Shown here piece by piece: positions 48,401 to 60,200 of a stretch of DNA of 64,000 nucleotides. Below the pieces are notes generated by a model. It searched no databases. It was given only the letters and a program-made list of their open reading frames with translations, and was not told the origin of the DNA. The stretch's first letter is position 1. Every line of letters begins with the position of its first letter. The stretch spans positions 25,993,110 to 26,057,109 of the forward strand of contig NW_004624732.1 of NCBI RefSeq assembly GCF_000247695.1. Reading direction: 5' to 3'. Made by a program: the position numbers and the translations under genes. Origin of the DNA: Heterocephalus glaber. Lineage: Eukaryota; Chordata; Mammalia; Rodentia; Bathyergidae.

Positions 48401-49409
48401 GGTGATGAAATGACTGTTAGGAATTGTTCTGTTCTCTCCTGAGTCAGGTGCCAGGGCCACCAGAATGAGGAGGGGGTGGATTTCAATGCTAACAGCTGGC
48501 ATTTATGAACATGTCAGTGTGTCAGGAGCCACCAAGAACTTTTCCAAACATGTCCATAATCCTTTCAATAACCCCATGAGATTAAGATAATTGTGCCTGT
48601 TTCACAGAAGAGGAGAGGAGAGGAGAGACCATTTCCAGCGGTTGGTATATGTGTCAAAGCCAGAACTTGACCCAGTGTGCTTTCCACTCTTCATGCCGTG
48701 GCCGTGGTGAGCACTGCTCACGTGGATCCTAATGTGCAGTGTGTATGAATCCCGAGGTCACTGTGCAGATCTGGCGGGCTCCCTTGCTGACTCCCAGGTG
48801 AGTAAGCCCCTGTATAACTGGGCCTGGAGCCATGACTAAGTCTCAGGGCTCTGCCACATGACTATGCAAACTCCCATTGATGGCCAGGTCCACCACAGAC
48901 TGATTTCAAATTGACACACACAGCTCAGTGGCTCAGGGCCTCTGGCCATGCATAGTAAGAACACCTGCTAATCCCACTAAAGCTCTAGGACTTGGGGTGG
49001 GGGGCTGGTCAGCACAGTCCATTGGAGCAGGGCATGCAGCCCAGGCTTAGGCCTCCTTCAAGACTTGCCCCACCTCCTCGGGATCAATATGACCCTTGCA
49101 AGTCTTTGGAAGGCTGGCTTCTTCTCTCCCCAGCTTCACAGTGGATACTTCAGAGACCCAGACCTGTTCAAGAGCACAGGGTCGAATGCAAGCAGCCTGT
49201 TGGCCTCTGGATTCTAAAAACAGCTTTGTCACCAGGTGTTGCATTCAAAACCTGCTTGCTAGGTGTCTGCCATGCACCCAGAGAAGTGGCAGGGGACATG
49301 GTCACTACTCCCTTGCAGTCCAGTGAGTAACTGGAAGCACAGTTACAGAGACCTAGATATAACCTAGACATAACATTTTAGTACTGCTTGATTTTTTTTG
49401 ATGATCATT
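48401..49409. other. non-coding, nothing identified
   Basis: Unique-looking sequence. A short GAGAG run lies near 48610. No gene is supported. Confidence 0.4.
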
Positions 49410-49605
49410 CGAAAAAAAATTTTTATTAGTCCATGTTTGCAGCACATAATGTTTCTATCTCTTGTGGGGGGTTGATACATGTCTGTAACGCATCTTAATT
49501 CCTTTTTCATCCCCTTTCCTTCCCTTCCCTCTCCACTCCCTCCATCTTGTGATCCTTTCTAAAGGGCATCGGCAGCTATTCTCTCCCTCTGCCCCCTTCT
49601 CTCAT
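49410..49605 (-). mobile_element. L1 3' end, minus strand (5'-truncated)
   Basis: A T-run 'tttttattagtcc' (tail side) is followed by a long pyrimidine-rich stretch ('tttttcatcccctttccttcccttccctctcc'). This is the reverse complement of the purine-rich L1 3' UTR seen in this window at 6830-7020. There is no coding part. Confidence 0.55.
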
Positions 49606-50000
49606 TGCTAACAACATGCAGCCCCTACACTTACCAGTGTATGAGATGATGGAGAGCTGTAGTGACCTCAGTGGTCACCAGCTGGGTTGGTTATAACATC
49701 CTTGTTACCAGTAGAGGAAACTGAAGCTAAGAACAATGAAACGATTGGTCCCAGCCAGTCCAGTCAGCTTCTAAGGGCTTCTGTGTCTCAAAGTGAGGGG
49801 TCTGAATGTGATAATATGACGGGGGAGGGAGAAAGCAGAGGGAGTCCTGTGCCTATTTCAGGCCATGTAGAGCAGATCACTTGCCTGCCAGGCTTCAGCT
49901 TTCCTATAACCTCCTGCAAATGCCAACCAGAGGACCCTTCCTCCCTCCCTCCGTCTAGCCATCCATTCACCCTTCCTTGCTTCCATCTATACTTCCGTCC
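49606..50000. other. non-coding, nothing identified
   Basis: No repeat or gene signature. A CCT-rich part lies near 49940-49990. Confidence 0.4.
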
Positions 50001-50359
50001 TGTGTTAGTCAATTTTTCATCACTGTTACAAAATGCTTAAAAGGAGGGGAAATTTGTTCCCACTCACAGTTTCAGAAGTTTCAGTCTATGGTCATTTGTG
50101 CCTCTTGTTTTGGGCCTGTGGCCGCACAGGACCTCATGGTGGGTGCATGTGGCAGAGGAGGTCTGTGTACCTCATGGTGGCTGGGAAATGAAGGGAGCAA
50201 GAGGAGTTGCCGGGGTCCCAATATTCCTTTCAATTGGCCTAATGTCCTTCCACTGAGTGTTACCTACTAAAGGTCCCATAACTTTCCAGTAGTGCCGCAT
50301 TGAAGACCAGCTATTAACAAATGGGGCTTCAGGTGGACATTCCAGGCCCAAACTAAGCA
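50001..50359 (+). mobile_element. LTR A copy
   Basis: It starts 'tgtgttagtcaatttttcatcactgttac', continues 'ttcccactcacagtttcag' and 'ggacctcatggtgggtgcatgtggcagaggagg', and ends near 'ccaggcccaaactaagca'. It shares order and boundaries with the copy at 54092. Confidence 0.75.
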
Positions 50360-52089
50360 ATCTATTCATCATCCACCCATTCATCTACCTTCCCCTCCCT
50401 CCATTATCTGTCCACCCTTATCCACTCAGCCATCCATTATCCATGCATTCAATATGGACCTGTGTCCCAGGCCCTGCGAAGGTGATGAAAATTGAGCCTA
50501 CTCAGCCACTTGCTGAGAGAGATGGAAGTGCAACCCTTTCCCAGCTCTTCATAAGCAAGCAGGCCCAGCAGTCAGTGTGAGGGCCTCTCATAGGCCTGCT
50601 CCCAGGTGACTGGCATCCAAGAACACTAAGTTCCCTGCTGAGGCTGAACTGAGTCAAGCTCAAGATCTCCACAGGCAGCACAGGGGTGTGGGGATCTGGC
50701 CCCTTTCCTGTGCCATGTGCCATGTTTGAGCCCTAGTTGGCCCCCGGTCAGACCCTGCAACCTCTGCTTAGCTGTCCACCCAGCAGGGTCAGTCTCATCC
50801 TAGAGGGGACACCTTTTGGCTCCTGCACTGGTTACCACTCATGTTGGGACTTCTGGCTGCAGAAGGAGAAGGTTGGGCCTGGGTCATGCTCTGCTGTTGC
50901 GAGGTAGCTTACGAGAGCGGCTGTGTGAGGAAGAGAGGAACCTGACACACAGGAAGAGGCCAAGTTCAATGCTGAGCTCCAGGTCTAGATCGGAGAGCTG
51001 CTCTGCAGGCTGTGTGTTCGGGGAGCCGCCCTGCGGCCCACGGTCAGCTGCCTCCTTTCATGTTGCTGGGCTACTGGGGCTGCCAAACAAGGGGTCCCAT
51101 GGTCTCAGCCTCCAAACAGCAAGGAATTGTTTCCACTGCATGAGAAGCCAGTGCTGGCAGCTGCTGGGGGCCAGGGTGTTCTGAATTAATTCTCCATTAT
51201 TCCCATTCCAGAAAGTCCAGGGCAAAGGAATCCTGAACAACATCAAATCGTAGTCATCACTCTTTTGGCTCCTTGCTTGACAAACCTTCATGTCTCCCCA
51301 CACTTACACAATCACCTCCAATTTCCAGACCTGGCAGATTAGCCTCTTATGATCTTCCCTTGCTACCCCTCGGCCCACTCTCCCTTCCCCTGACTCTGCA
51401 GTCACTTGGAGTTTCAGCCTCCTGACCACGAGGCTCCTTCCTGCCTCACTAGGGGCAAGGAGTAGGTGAGCTACCAAATTCAAGGGAGGAACCAAAATAT
51501 TCACTAGGCAAGATAATTTTAATACAATATTTAAAACATCAAAATCCGTGTAATTCACAATAGACCTATTATCAACATTTTAATTAAAGATGCCACCAGT
51601 CAGAAAATCAAGTGCATCTTTTTCTTTTAGAATAATTTCTTTTCCTTTTTCTACCTTTAAAAAACCCCACTTTATTGTGGTACGATCTTGAGTCTCATTT
51701 TATCCCAGTTGGCACCATACTTTGAGAGGAGAAGAAAAACAAGAGTGGAAGAATGTGTGATTTGGTGGTGTTAACCTCGATAAAGAGTAATCTCCTTGTT
51801 ACTAGTCATCTGCTGTTTGTCAAGCCCTTATTCAGCACCAGGTACCACACTGTACAGTCTACATTCACCATCTCATGTTTAGGTGTGATGATGCTTATTT
51901 CAGACTTGGACTCTGAAGAACAGAAAGGGTGAGTAGGTTATCTGGAGGCACACTGCTCTGACAGGTAAATGAGGTGGAATTAGAATGCAGGTCGGAGCCC
52001 AGCATCCATCCTCCTCCAGCATACCAGGAGCATCTTTCCAGGTAAGCATCTGTCTTTACCTTTCTCTCCATCCTAACAATGACGAAGAC
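50360..52089. other. non-coding, nothing identified
   Basis: A CCAT-rich patch near 50370-50450 is low complexity. The rest has short overlapping open frames only. Confidence 0.4.
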
Positions 52090-52290
52090 GCACAATAAGC
52101 AACATTTACAAAGTTCTTGCTATGAGGAAAGCACCTTCCAAGTTGCCCGTCACATTTAAACCTCCCCACCACTCAGAAATGATGTAGAAATGATCATCAT
52201 TTTATATATGAGGAAACTGAGGCCCAGAGGTTAGGTAAGGAACTCTCCCGAGGTCCCAGGAGAGTAAGCAGTAGAACCAAGACCGGCAGC
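52090..52290 (-). mobile_element. MIR/L2-type element, minus strand
   Basis: 'acatttacaaagttcttgctatgagg' and 'ttatatatgaggaaactgaggcccagagg' are the reverse complement of MIR-like sequence, with 'agagtaagcagtagaacc' further on. Confidence 0.65.
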
Positions 52291-52499
52291 CCACATCCTC
52301 CTGGCAGAGCCAGACCGGGTTGTCCTGCTCCGTACTCCGGAGGGGGGGTACCAACCGTGCAGCCCTGCCCAGCTCCCAGGCAGCCAGCCAGCACCCCTCT
52401 TTTGCGCCTCTTGCAGCCACTAGCGCCTCCCACAGATGCCCCCTCCCATGTCGCTGCTGTGCTCCTCAGAAGCCGTCACCCTAGTGGAAACCTGCCAGG

Positions 52500-52765
52500 G
52501 GGACAATGAAGGCATTCAGGCACTGTTATTTATTTATTTCTCAATAAAGAAGCTTCATGAATAGATGGATATTTATTCACCTAATTCACTTTTGCAAATG
52601 CAGTGTCCTTCAAAGGATGATTTGTTTGCTGAGTGGGGCTGAGGCGGGAGGTTAAAAATAGCTCCCGGCGGTACCGTATTTCTCAGTAAATCACTGTTGA
52701 GAATTTAATAATAAAATTAGTCTTACATCAGGTACCAGATAAGGCTCCTCTGAGATGCAAATCGA
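52500..52765. promoter_or_regulatory. candidate conserved regulatory element
   Basis: Unique A/T-rich island with a perfect MEF2-type site ttaaaaatag (52652-52661) and an octamer-like 'ttttgcaaatgcag' near 52591. It also has several homeodomain cores ('cctaattcac', 'gaatttaataataaaattag'). There is no repeat signature. Function is inferred from motif density only. Confidence 0.35.
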
Positions 52766-53934
52766 ATTCCGCTTCCTCCCCAGCATGGCCATTGGTGAGG
52801 TTGCACACCCACTAACCTCGGTCTTACGGGCACTGGATTCAGTCTTTCTCTGCTGGCCAATAGCAGGACCTCACACGCCTGTCTCGTTAAGGCAGTCATT
52901 TGTAATATTCAGTAAGTTGGAAATGAAGAGCCTGGGCTTTCTCCCAGGGCACAGCTGCCACCTACAGCAGCTGGGGGAAGATGCACACTGCTCCTGTCCA
53001 AGTCAGGGAAACCTGGACTGGCCTCAGATTCAGGGCAGAAGCAGTGTCCTCTAAAATGCTTTGGAAAAGTTCACGATCACCTGCTGTGCTCCAAGTCCAG
53101 CAGTGAGCTCCAGGGAAGTAGAGATGCCCTAGATGCCACCTCTAAGGAACTCAGGCCTGGTCTGTGGGAGGGACAGGGCATCATGGTCTGAACACAAGGA
53201 GACAAGCAGGTACAAGATCCTGGGAGCAGGGCAGGGGGAAGGTTACCATTCTGTCAAAGAAAAAAGCACACAATTCAGGAAGGCTCACCTCCCAAAGTGA
53301 TACCTTCGCTGGCTTTTGCAGGATGAATAGAAGTTCTCCAGGCAGTCAAATAGGCATTAAGGGCAGAGGAGAAAGCATTTTGCAAATGCTTAAAAGCATA
53401 AGGGCAAATGAAATGGTATGTAGAAAGGTATGGAAGAATGAATATGGTGAATGAGAAATTTTAACTGGTTCTCTGTGGCCAAAGATTAGCAAGAGGGGGA
53501 CTAAAAAATCTTGTGGGGGTCACATGGCCTTGAGTGAGCTGAGAGGGCCGAGCTGTTTGTCTGAGAGCATGAGGAATGAGTGAAGACTCGGAAGCAGGGG
53601 AGAGGAGGGGTCACAGGTCCATGTTGACCTCTCTTTCAGGACACCGTGTGAAGGAAGAGGGTGGGACGGTTCCCTTCTTCCCTGGGAGAGAGCAACCATT
53701 GCCTGTAGGGAAGGAGTGATGCAGGACACAGGCCAAGAACAACAGGGATGAAATGTAAGGCAAGAGCAGAAGAGGAAGGGCTATCTCAGGAAGGGCTGGT
53801 GGGTAGCGCTCCAGGGGGAATCTCAGGTCCTCCATAGGTATTCTACAAGCCTTGTCTTTGTATGACACATTCAGTTTACAAGAAATTCATACAGGGACAA
53901 GATAACTGGTTCCAGACTACAACCTTCTGAGGTT
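52766..53934. other. non-coding, nothing identified
   Basis: No gene or named repeat is supported. Confidence 0.4.
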
Positions 53935-54045
53935 GGCAGGGCAAGCAGCTTGATTTCCATTTTACAGGTGAAGAAACCAAGGCTCAGAGAGGTGGAGTGG
54001 CCTGTCCAAGGTCATTCAGCTAGAAAATAGCAGAACTCCACATTC
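53935..54045 (-). mobile_element. MIR SINE, minus strand
   Basis: 'ccattttacaggtgaagaaaccaaggctcagagagg' and 'ctgtccaaggtcattcagctag' are the reverse complement of the MIR core. Confidence 0.8.
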
Positions 54046-54091
54046 CTAGTCCAGGCTTTTTAGAGGCACAATTCTCCCTTCAGTGAGTTGG

Positions 54092-54501
54092 TGTGTCAGT
54101 CAGCTTTCTGTTCCTGTGACAGAATATCTGAGCTAAACATCTTATAAGGAGGAAAGGGTTATTTTAGCTCATGGTTTCTGAGGTTTCAGTCCATGGTTTG
54201 CCTAGTTGCCTTTAGGTCTGTGGCAAGGCAGCACATCATGGTGGCAGAAGTGTGTGGCAGAGGAAGCTGCTCACATCACAGCCAGGGTCCCATTATCTCC
54301 TTCAAGGGCACACTTCCAGGGACCGAACTTTCTCCTGCTGAGCCCCTTTCTAAAGTTTTCTCTGTCTCCCAAGAGTACCCTTCACACTGTATCCTGAAAG
54401 AGATGTCAACATGGATGTGTGATCCCTCCTCTCTCCTGTTTCTGACCCTTCACTTGTTCCCTGGAGACCACCCTTGAACACGTGGCCTTGGGGGGATTTC
54501 A
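54092..54501 (+). mobile_element. LTR A solo copy with 5-bp target duplication
   Basis: It starts 'tgtgtcagtcagctttctgttcctgtgac', continues 'gttattttagctcatggtttctgaggtttcagtccatgg' and 'cagcacatcatggtggcag', and ends 'gggggatttca'. The flanks gttgg at 54087-54091 and 54502-54506 are identical. That supports a solo LTR of an ERVL/MaLR-like class with 5-bp duplications, although the 3' edge is shorter than in the other copies. Confidence 0.7.
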
Positions 54502-55314
54502 GTTGGGGACTTCCCATGAGTCCCATATGAGGAATGGGAGACAGAAGGTCAGGGTGACTCGCTCCTCATCACACGGCTGAGTCAAGGTCTGAGTTTAGAT
54601 GATTGTCTAGTTACCTACCTCCTCTTCCCACTCACTGTTTCCAAGTGTGCTGGTGCCCTGCTACTTTGTGCTAGTCACTCTCCTGCTCAGGCCACTGCCT
54701 TCCATCATTCTCTCTGGGATATTTTCCCAGGCTACCATCACAGCTTCACCCTGGTTTGGTCCAGGTATCTACAGAAATGGTCAGAAAGGCCTCCCTCCCC
54801 GCCCTTCTCCACAGCACATCCAGGCACTCCAGGCCGTCTCTGTGCTTGGGCTCCTGAGCTACCATGCTGCTCTTTCCTTGCTTGCTCAATGTCTGGCCTC
54901 CCTGCTAGGGGCTAAGGCCCTGGGCAGAGGGTGGGGTGGAGGGTGGGGGGGTGTCACTTTGTTTGGCATTTTATTTCCCCTCTGGTTGTAGAGGAGGTGC
55001 TACATCCATGCTTATGGAGGGAATATGTGCTGGAGGTGCTGTGCTAGGATAAAAGACAAGCTGCCTCTGCTCAGAGATGCTCCCAGTACACTGGAGATGC
55101 AGGCTGTGGGCCCTCACTGTGGGTCCATGTGACCAGGGACACACTGACGTGCATAAGCACTTTACTCATAGATAGAGAACAGATTGGAGTGCTTTTGACT
55201 ACAGCAGCAGTTGAAGGTAAAGGAAGGGAACTGTGTGGCCAACTTGGGCTCTGACAGACTCACTCCCACACAGTGTGCTCTGATGCATTTCATCTCCGTT
55301 TGATATTTTTAAAT
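54502..55314. other. non-coding, nothing identified
   Basis: No reading frame or repeat that I can support. Confidence 0.4.
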
Positions 55315-55398
55315 AGTTTTTGGTGCTAGGAATGAAATCCAGGGCCTCATCCATACTAGACCAGCAATCTCCCACTGAGGCACAGCCCCAGCTCTTAG
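55315..55398 (-). mobile_element. ID-like SINE, minus strand
   Basis: 'ttggtgctaggaatgaaatccagggcctcatcc ... ctcccactgaggcacagccccagc' is a diverged reverse-complement ID/dID unit. Confidence 0.75.
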
Positions 55399-56659
55399 AT
55401 GGATCTTAGGATGAATATGAATCCCAAAAAAATCTGGAGACTGGGCCTAACAAACACCAGAAGACCAGCCTTCACTAGAGGTACTCTATGAATTTTGCTC
55501 ATGTACACAGCTCTGGATCTCAGTTTACCCAACCATAAAGTGGGTGGAAAATTCCCAGTTTCACTTAGCTCATAAAACTCTGATGTCCCCGAGGCTCTTT
55601 TGAGCAGAAGTCAGTCTGGAATTTCTGTTCCCTGCTTTATCTGTATCTTTGTCACTCACCAATGTCTTTGGTTCTATGTGAGAATTGGAGGTGCTAGAAT
55701 CCTCCTTGTCTCTCTGAGAGTGGCTGAGACCAGAGCTTGAAGTCCCCTTTTATCCCTCAAAACCCACAATGGAGGGACAAAGGAACCATCCCAGGAGCAG
55801 GCAGATTGGTAGCCCTGAGAGCTGGCTCTGGTAGAGGTAGTTAGATGATGGGTACTTTTAATTCTGTAATAAAAGGGCTTTTAAGAAAAATACAGAACTG
55901 CTTAGAGGAAAGTTAAGGGGAAAGAAAGGAGGGCAATGGAATTGTTCATACTCCATCAGTGCCTAAGAAGAGCCCGTTTCAATGACACGCTCTTCCAGGT
56001 AGCAGGATGGCGGAGGAGGGGTGGGGTTCCAGCCTGGGTGGCAGGACATGGTCTCTCCTCCCTCAAGGCAGAAACCTCCATTTCCTCTGCCTTCCCAGCC
56101 CCATTCAGCAGTTTAAGGGCCATGTTCAAAATAAATGCCTGGATCCCCCTCCCTGGGGTGGATGGCCAGCCACCCCTACTCCCAAGCTAAGATACTTATG
56201 TGTTTTATTTAAATACATAAGTATTGAAACGCTTTCATATTGGATAATAAACAACCACCAACCAGAGCCACCTCCACTGCCCCAGCTTCTCCCCTAGGCC
56301 TGCTGGACCCTCTAGTGTGGTGGCAACCAAAGAGCTACCCATTGGCACAGCTGGGCCTTGAGGACCCAGTTTTAGCTCTGAGTGTCTTCTGGTGGCACAG
56401 TGTCAATGACCACTGGCCTGGTTATTGAATATTGCCCTCTTCCCAATGCCTCATTCATATCCACAGTCTGCTCCTCCTCCTCGGAGCATGCCAGTAGCTG
56501 CCGTTCACAGATGCCCATGGAAATGCTGTGGACACCTCCATCCCATGCCTCAGATGCATCAGTCCAAGGCTCCATGACCCAGGCACTGTGCTCAGGCAGA
56601 ATCCCCTCAGTGCCTAATATGACGCACCATGGTTGGTGAATAATACTCCTGCCCCTGAA
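55399..56659. other. non-coding, nothing identified
   Basis: A MIR-like trace near 55500-55560 ('tctcagtttacccaaccataaagtgg'). Otherwise unclassified. Confidence 0.4.
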
Positions 56660-57018
56660 TGTCCATATCCTATCCCTGGAAATCAAGAACCTGTAAATGT
56701 TACTTTATATGGAAAAAGGGACTTTGCAGGTGTGACTAAGTTAAGGACTCTGAGATGAGGAGATGACCCCGGATTATGTGGGTGGGTCCACTGCATCACC
56801 AGTGTCCTCATAAAGGGGCAGAAGGAGACTTGATGCAGAAGAGGGGGCAGCCCTGTGCCTCCAGTGGAGATCAGGGGGGAATGGTGCATGCTGAGGTGTG
56901 AAGCCCGCCCACGTGACTCACTTCTGACTTCTGGCCTCCAGACCTGTAAGAGAACGAATTTCTGTTGTTTAAGGCCACTATGTAGGTGGTGAATTCTTAC
57001 AGCAGCAATAGAAAAGAG
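56660..57018 (+). mobile_element. MaLR/MLT-type LTR
   Basis: 'gaatgtccatatcctatccctgg', 'ttactttatatggaaaaagggactttgcaggtgtgactaagttaagg', 'ccggattatgtgggtgggtcc' and 'tttctgttgtttaaggccactatg' follow a known ancient LTR layout over about 350 bp, ending near 'acagcagcaatagaaaa'. Confidence 0.75.
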
Positions 57019-58741
57019 TACACACACCCAACTCATCTTGCCCATCTGGTAAGTCCTGGTGGATTATGATGCTGTCTACAAAGCCGCTCAGCACTGTGGC
57101 CACGACCTCTTGGAAATGGAAACACAAAACCCGTCTTTTTCTTCCCACCCTTTCACTTTGGTTCAGGATGCATCTGGGGCCTCCAATTACTTCTGTGGGA
57201 AAGGTCTGAGACCTGGCTAGCACGCAGGTCCTTGGGGCTGTGCCTGCCCACCTCTCAGTCCTCTCTACATGCCCCTCCCAGTAGCACCCCAGTGGTGCCT
57301 GATATATGAGTCACTGTGGCTGAGTCACTCACTGTGACAGTCACACCAAGCCAGCAATATTTTCATTTTCCTCACTCTTGTGCTACATTCAAACTCCTCA
57401 GTGCCTTTGGTTCAAGAAAGTTAGGATTTCCTGGAAAATATCACCCTCTTCCTGTGGTCACTCTCTGCTTGTCCTTCAAGCCAACCCAGGGACCCTTGTC
57501 CAGGGAGCCTCCCCTGATGGCCCCTTGTGTTGTGCTCAACCTTTAGGGCTGGCTGGTCACACTGTGACCCCTAGAGACAGAGCCCCCTGATGTTGAGCAG
57601 CAGTGAAGCCCAGTGGGTGTGACTGCCCTTCACCTGTCCTTTGCAGCCACTCTGGCTCGGGCAGGCACCTCTGGCCCTAGGAGGAGATGGTCACAGGCTG
57701 GGCTGAAACTTAGGCTTCATACTGAATGCATCAAAGCCAGGTGGCTTCTGTCCAGAGCAGAAGAGCAGGCATGGAGCTGAAGGTGTGTCTGCCTCCCTGG
57801 GGACCCCGGACAGAAAGAAGAGGCGGCTGCCATGTCCAGCCTTCTCCCTGGGAACATGGACACTTGTGTTACAACCAGAATGAGACACGTTTCTCATCTT
57901 GCCTTTTTCTTCCACAGTCTCAGAATTTTTCCAAGTATTGGGCTTTCTGCTGCTAATACATAGAAATAAATGGGAGGTAGGTGTTTCTTTTATTTTTCTT
58001 TACTAGAAATGCTTTTGTGATTTTTTTTTTTTTTTGCCTCATAAAAGTCCTCCATGCTTGCTGGAGGAAATTCAGGCCCTGTGGAATCATAGTGTTTTGG
58101 GCAGAAAGGGGCCAGCCCTCTCAGTTTCATCCTGTGTGGGTGGCTGGCCTCCCACTGTCCACTCCCTATGACACCTGACTGCGGCAACCTTTGATGACCT
58201 CAGCCCCCTGGGCCTTCCGTGTGAACCCTCACATCTCGCTCTTTCTCTCCATCCCCACAGCAGCTGGCCTCTGCCAGGCCCCAGTTCTCCCTTACTCAAG
58301 CAGTAGCTCCCACTTTCCTTCTCCCTGCCTTTTCCCCTGCGGACCTATCTGGCTCACAGCTCCACAGACATCATCCTAAATCTCCCCCTTGATGACGGCC
58401 CTTTTCCCTTCCATGGCACACATCACCTGCGTCATAAAGGCACATTCACCAACCCCATCTCCTGCGTGGGAATCCTTGTCCCCACTGGCCAGGGCCGTCT
58501 CATTATCTGCCAGGCCTGACCTTCTGTAACCAGACCTGGCTTCACTTGGATGGTGGCTGCTTCTAAGCTTTACTTTCCTGGGTGCCTTTTGGATTTAAGA
58601 AACAATGTTCACCCACATGGAGTGAGAAGGGGAGGCCATCCCACAGCTAGGAAACTGGAGGGCTTGGGGAGGGGCTGGGGAAGGAGAAGGGCCTGGGATG
58701 GTGAAGTTTCCCCCAAACGCCTGATAATATGTACAAGTCAA
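57019..58741. other. non-coding, nothing identified
   Basis: T-run at 58019-58035. No gene or clear repeat is supported. Confidence 0.4.
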
Positions 58742-58840
58742 GGCCCTGGGATTTAGCTCAGTGGTTCCGCCGCCTGCCTCACAAGCTCAAGGACCCGAGT
58801 TTGATCCCTGGTACCAAAAAAAAATAAAATAAAATAAAAA
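58742..58840 (+). mobile_element. ID SINE
   Basis: Near-complete squirrel-type ID: 'gggatttagctcagtggttccgccgcctgcctcacaag', 'gacccgagtttgatccctggtaccaaaaa', with an A-rich/AAAAT tail. Its low divergence suggests a young copy. Confidence 0.93.
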
Positions 58841-59164
58841 GAGGGAGAGAGCAGCAAAAAAATAATGGGATCATTGGGGAGGAGAAAGCCAGCCTATGAG
58901 GCTGCCAGGGGCCCAGGGAGGATTGATGCTTTCATCCTCAATCCCTGGGGAAGAAGCAGCAGAGAGGGGAGCAGGGCTAGGAGGGGCACTCCTGGAAAGC
59001 ACCCACCTGTAGCCTGCTGAATGCCCCTCTATCAGCCTGCTTGATTTGTGCAGCCATGTCCTAGGCCAACCGAGCCATTCTGTTAGCAGTACTGAGACCC
59101 TGCTGTAGGCCCTAACCCGTTCTAGCACAGTGGGCTATGGAGAGGGGGCAGAGAAAAGAACTCA
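58841..59164. other. non-coding, nothing identified
   Basis: No feature is supported. Confidence 0.4.
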
Positions 59165-59350
59165 CAGCATGTGAGCATTTGGCATTTACCAGGCAAGGTG
59201 CTAAGCACGTTACACATATTGTGTCACTCCAAAGGACACCATGAGGTGACTATTATCATCTCCATTTTACAGATGAACAGATTGTGGGACAGCAAGGTTG
59301 GGACTTGTCCAAGGTCCCAAAGGGAATAAGGGCAGAGTCAGAGTACAAGC
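59165..59350 (-). mobile_element. MIR SINE, minus strand
   Basis: 'catttaccaggcaaggtgctaagcacgttacacat', 'attatcatctccattttacagatgaacag' and 'gacttgtccaaggtcccaaag' follow the MIR reverse complement. Confidence 0.8.
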
Positions 59351-60039
59351 CACGTCTTCCTTTCTCCATACCCCAGGAAGGCACGGGCTGAGGCCCCAGG
59401 GTCTGATGAAGCTGAGGGTGGATGAAAACTCTCTCCCAGGTTGTGTCTGTCCCCTCCAGACCACCAGACAACACTGTGAGCTAGGGAGAGGAGTGGGTCT
59501 GGAACTTGTACCCGAGATTTGGAAGACACTGGAAGTTTGGCTGAGGACCATGGAGAAACTGCTTTGGTCAAGGGTTTCAGGGTGGTGAGGGGGCAATCTC
59601 GTTGATTTTTTAGGAGGCCCTGTTGCTGCCTTTCTCACCTCAGGGCTGGGGACAAGGAATAGGGGATACTGATTTAGCCCATGGATGGTGGCCTCTAGCC
59701 CCATGACCCCTGTGAAAGGAAGGTCTGGGCCTGGGCTGAAGGGCCTGCCAAGCTCTGACACCTGAGGTCTTGGGATTCTGAGGCAGCCAGGGTCACAGAG
59801 CACAGCTAGAGACACATCTGTCAGGTTCCCTGCTGCTCCCACAAGAACTAGATGGCATCAGCATACAATAGGTGCCCGTGGGGAGCATGAGTATGAAAAT
59901 AATGAATGAATGTGGGCACACCCTCCGCTGGAGCTTCCCCATCTGGACAGGAAGTGAGAGGCTGGGAAAAGCCATGTGCTGTACCCAGTAGCCCATCCAG
60001 AGGGACATGGCCAGTGCTAAGATGGGCGGATAGAAAGAG
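59351..60039. other. non-coding, nothing identified
   Basis: Open frames up to 191 codons on the minus strand (59267-59842) lack any recognisable domain and run through the MIR. They are treated as chance. Confidence 0.45.
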
Positions 60040-60200
60040 AGAGGAGCTGTTTCTCCTCTAAGCCTTAATCCTATAAATCCATATAGGAAGATCTTAATTA
60101 CTTGGATTTGAGTGGTTTTATTTTTTAATTAAAGTCATCAAGTAAACATTCTGAAATGAGTACCCTCATTAGGAGTAGGCATCACAAGTAAAAGCTCCTC
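60040..60200. promoter_or_regulatory. candidate conserved regulatory element
   Basis: An A/T-rich unique island with an OTX/PITX-type taatcc (60066-60071) and a ttaatta core (60094-60100). A palindromic ttaattaa (60125-60132) and a FOX-type gtaaaca (60142-60148) lie within about 80 bp. It is repeat-free. Inferred from motif clustering. Confidence 0.35.

Noticed and set aside
59267..59842. 191-codon minus-strand frame
   Set aside because: It runs into a MIR SINE and shows no recognisable protein feature.
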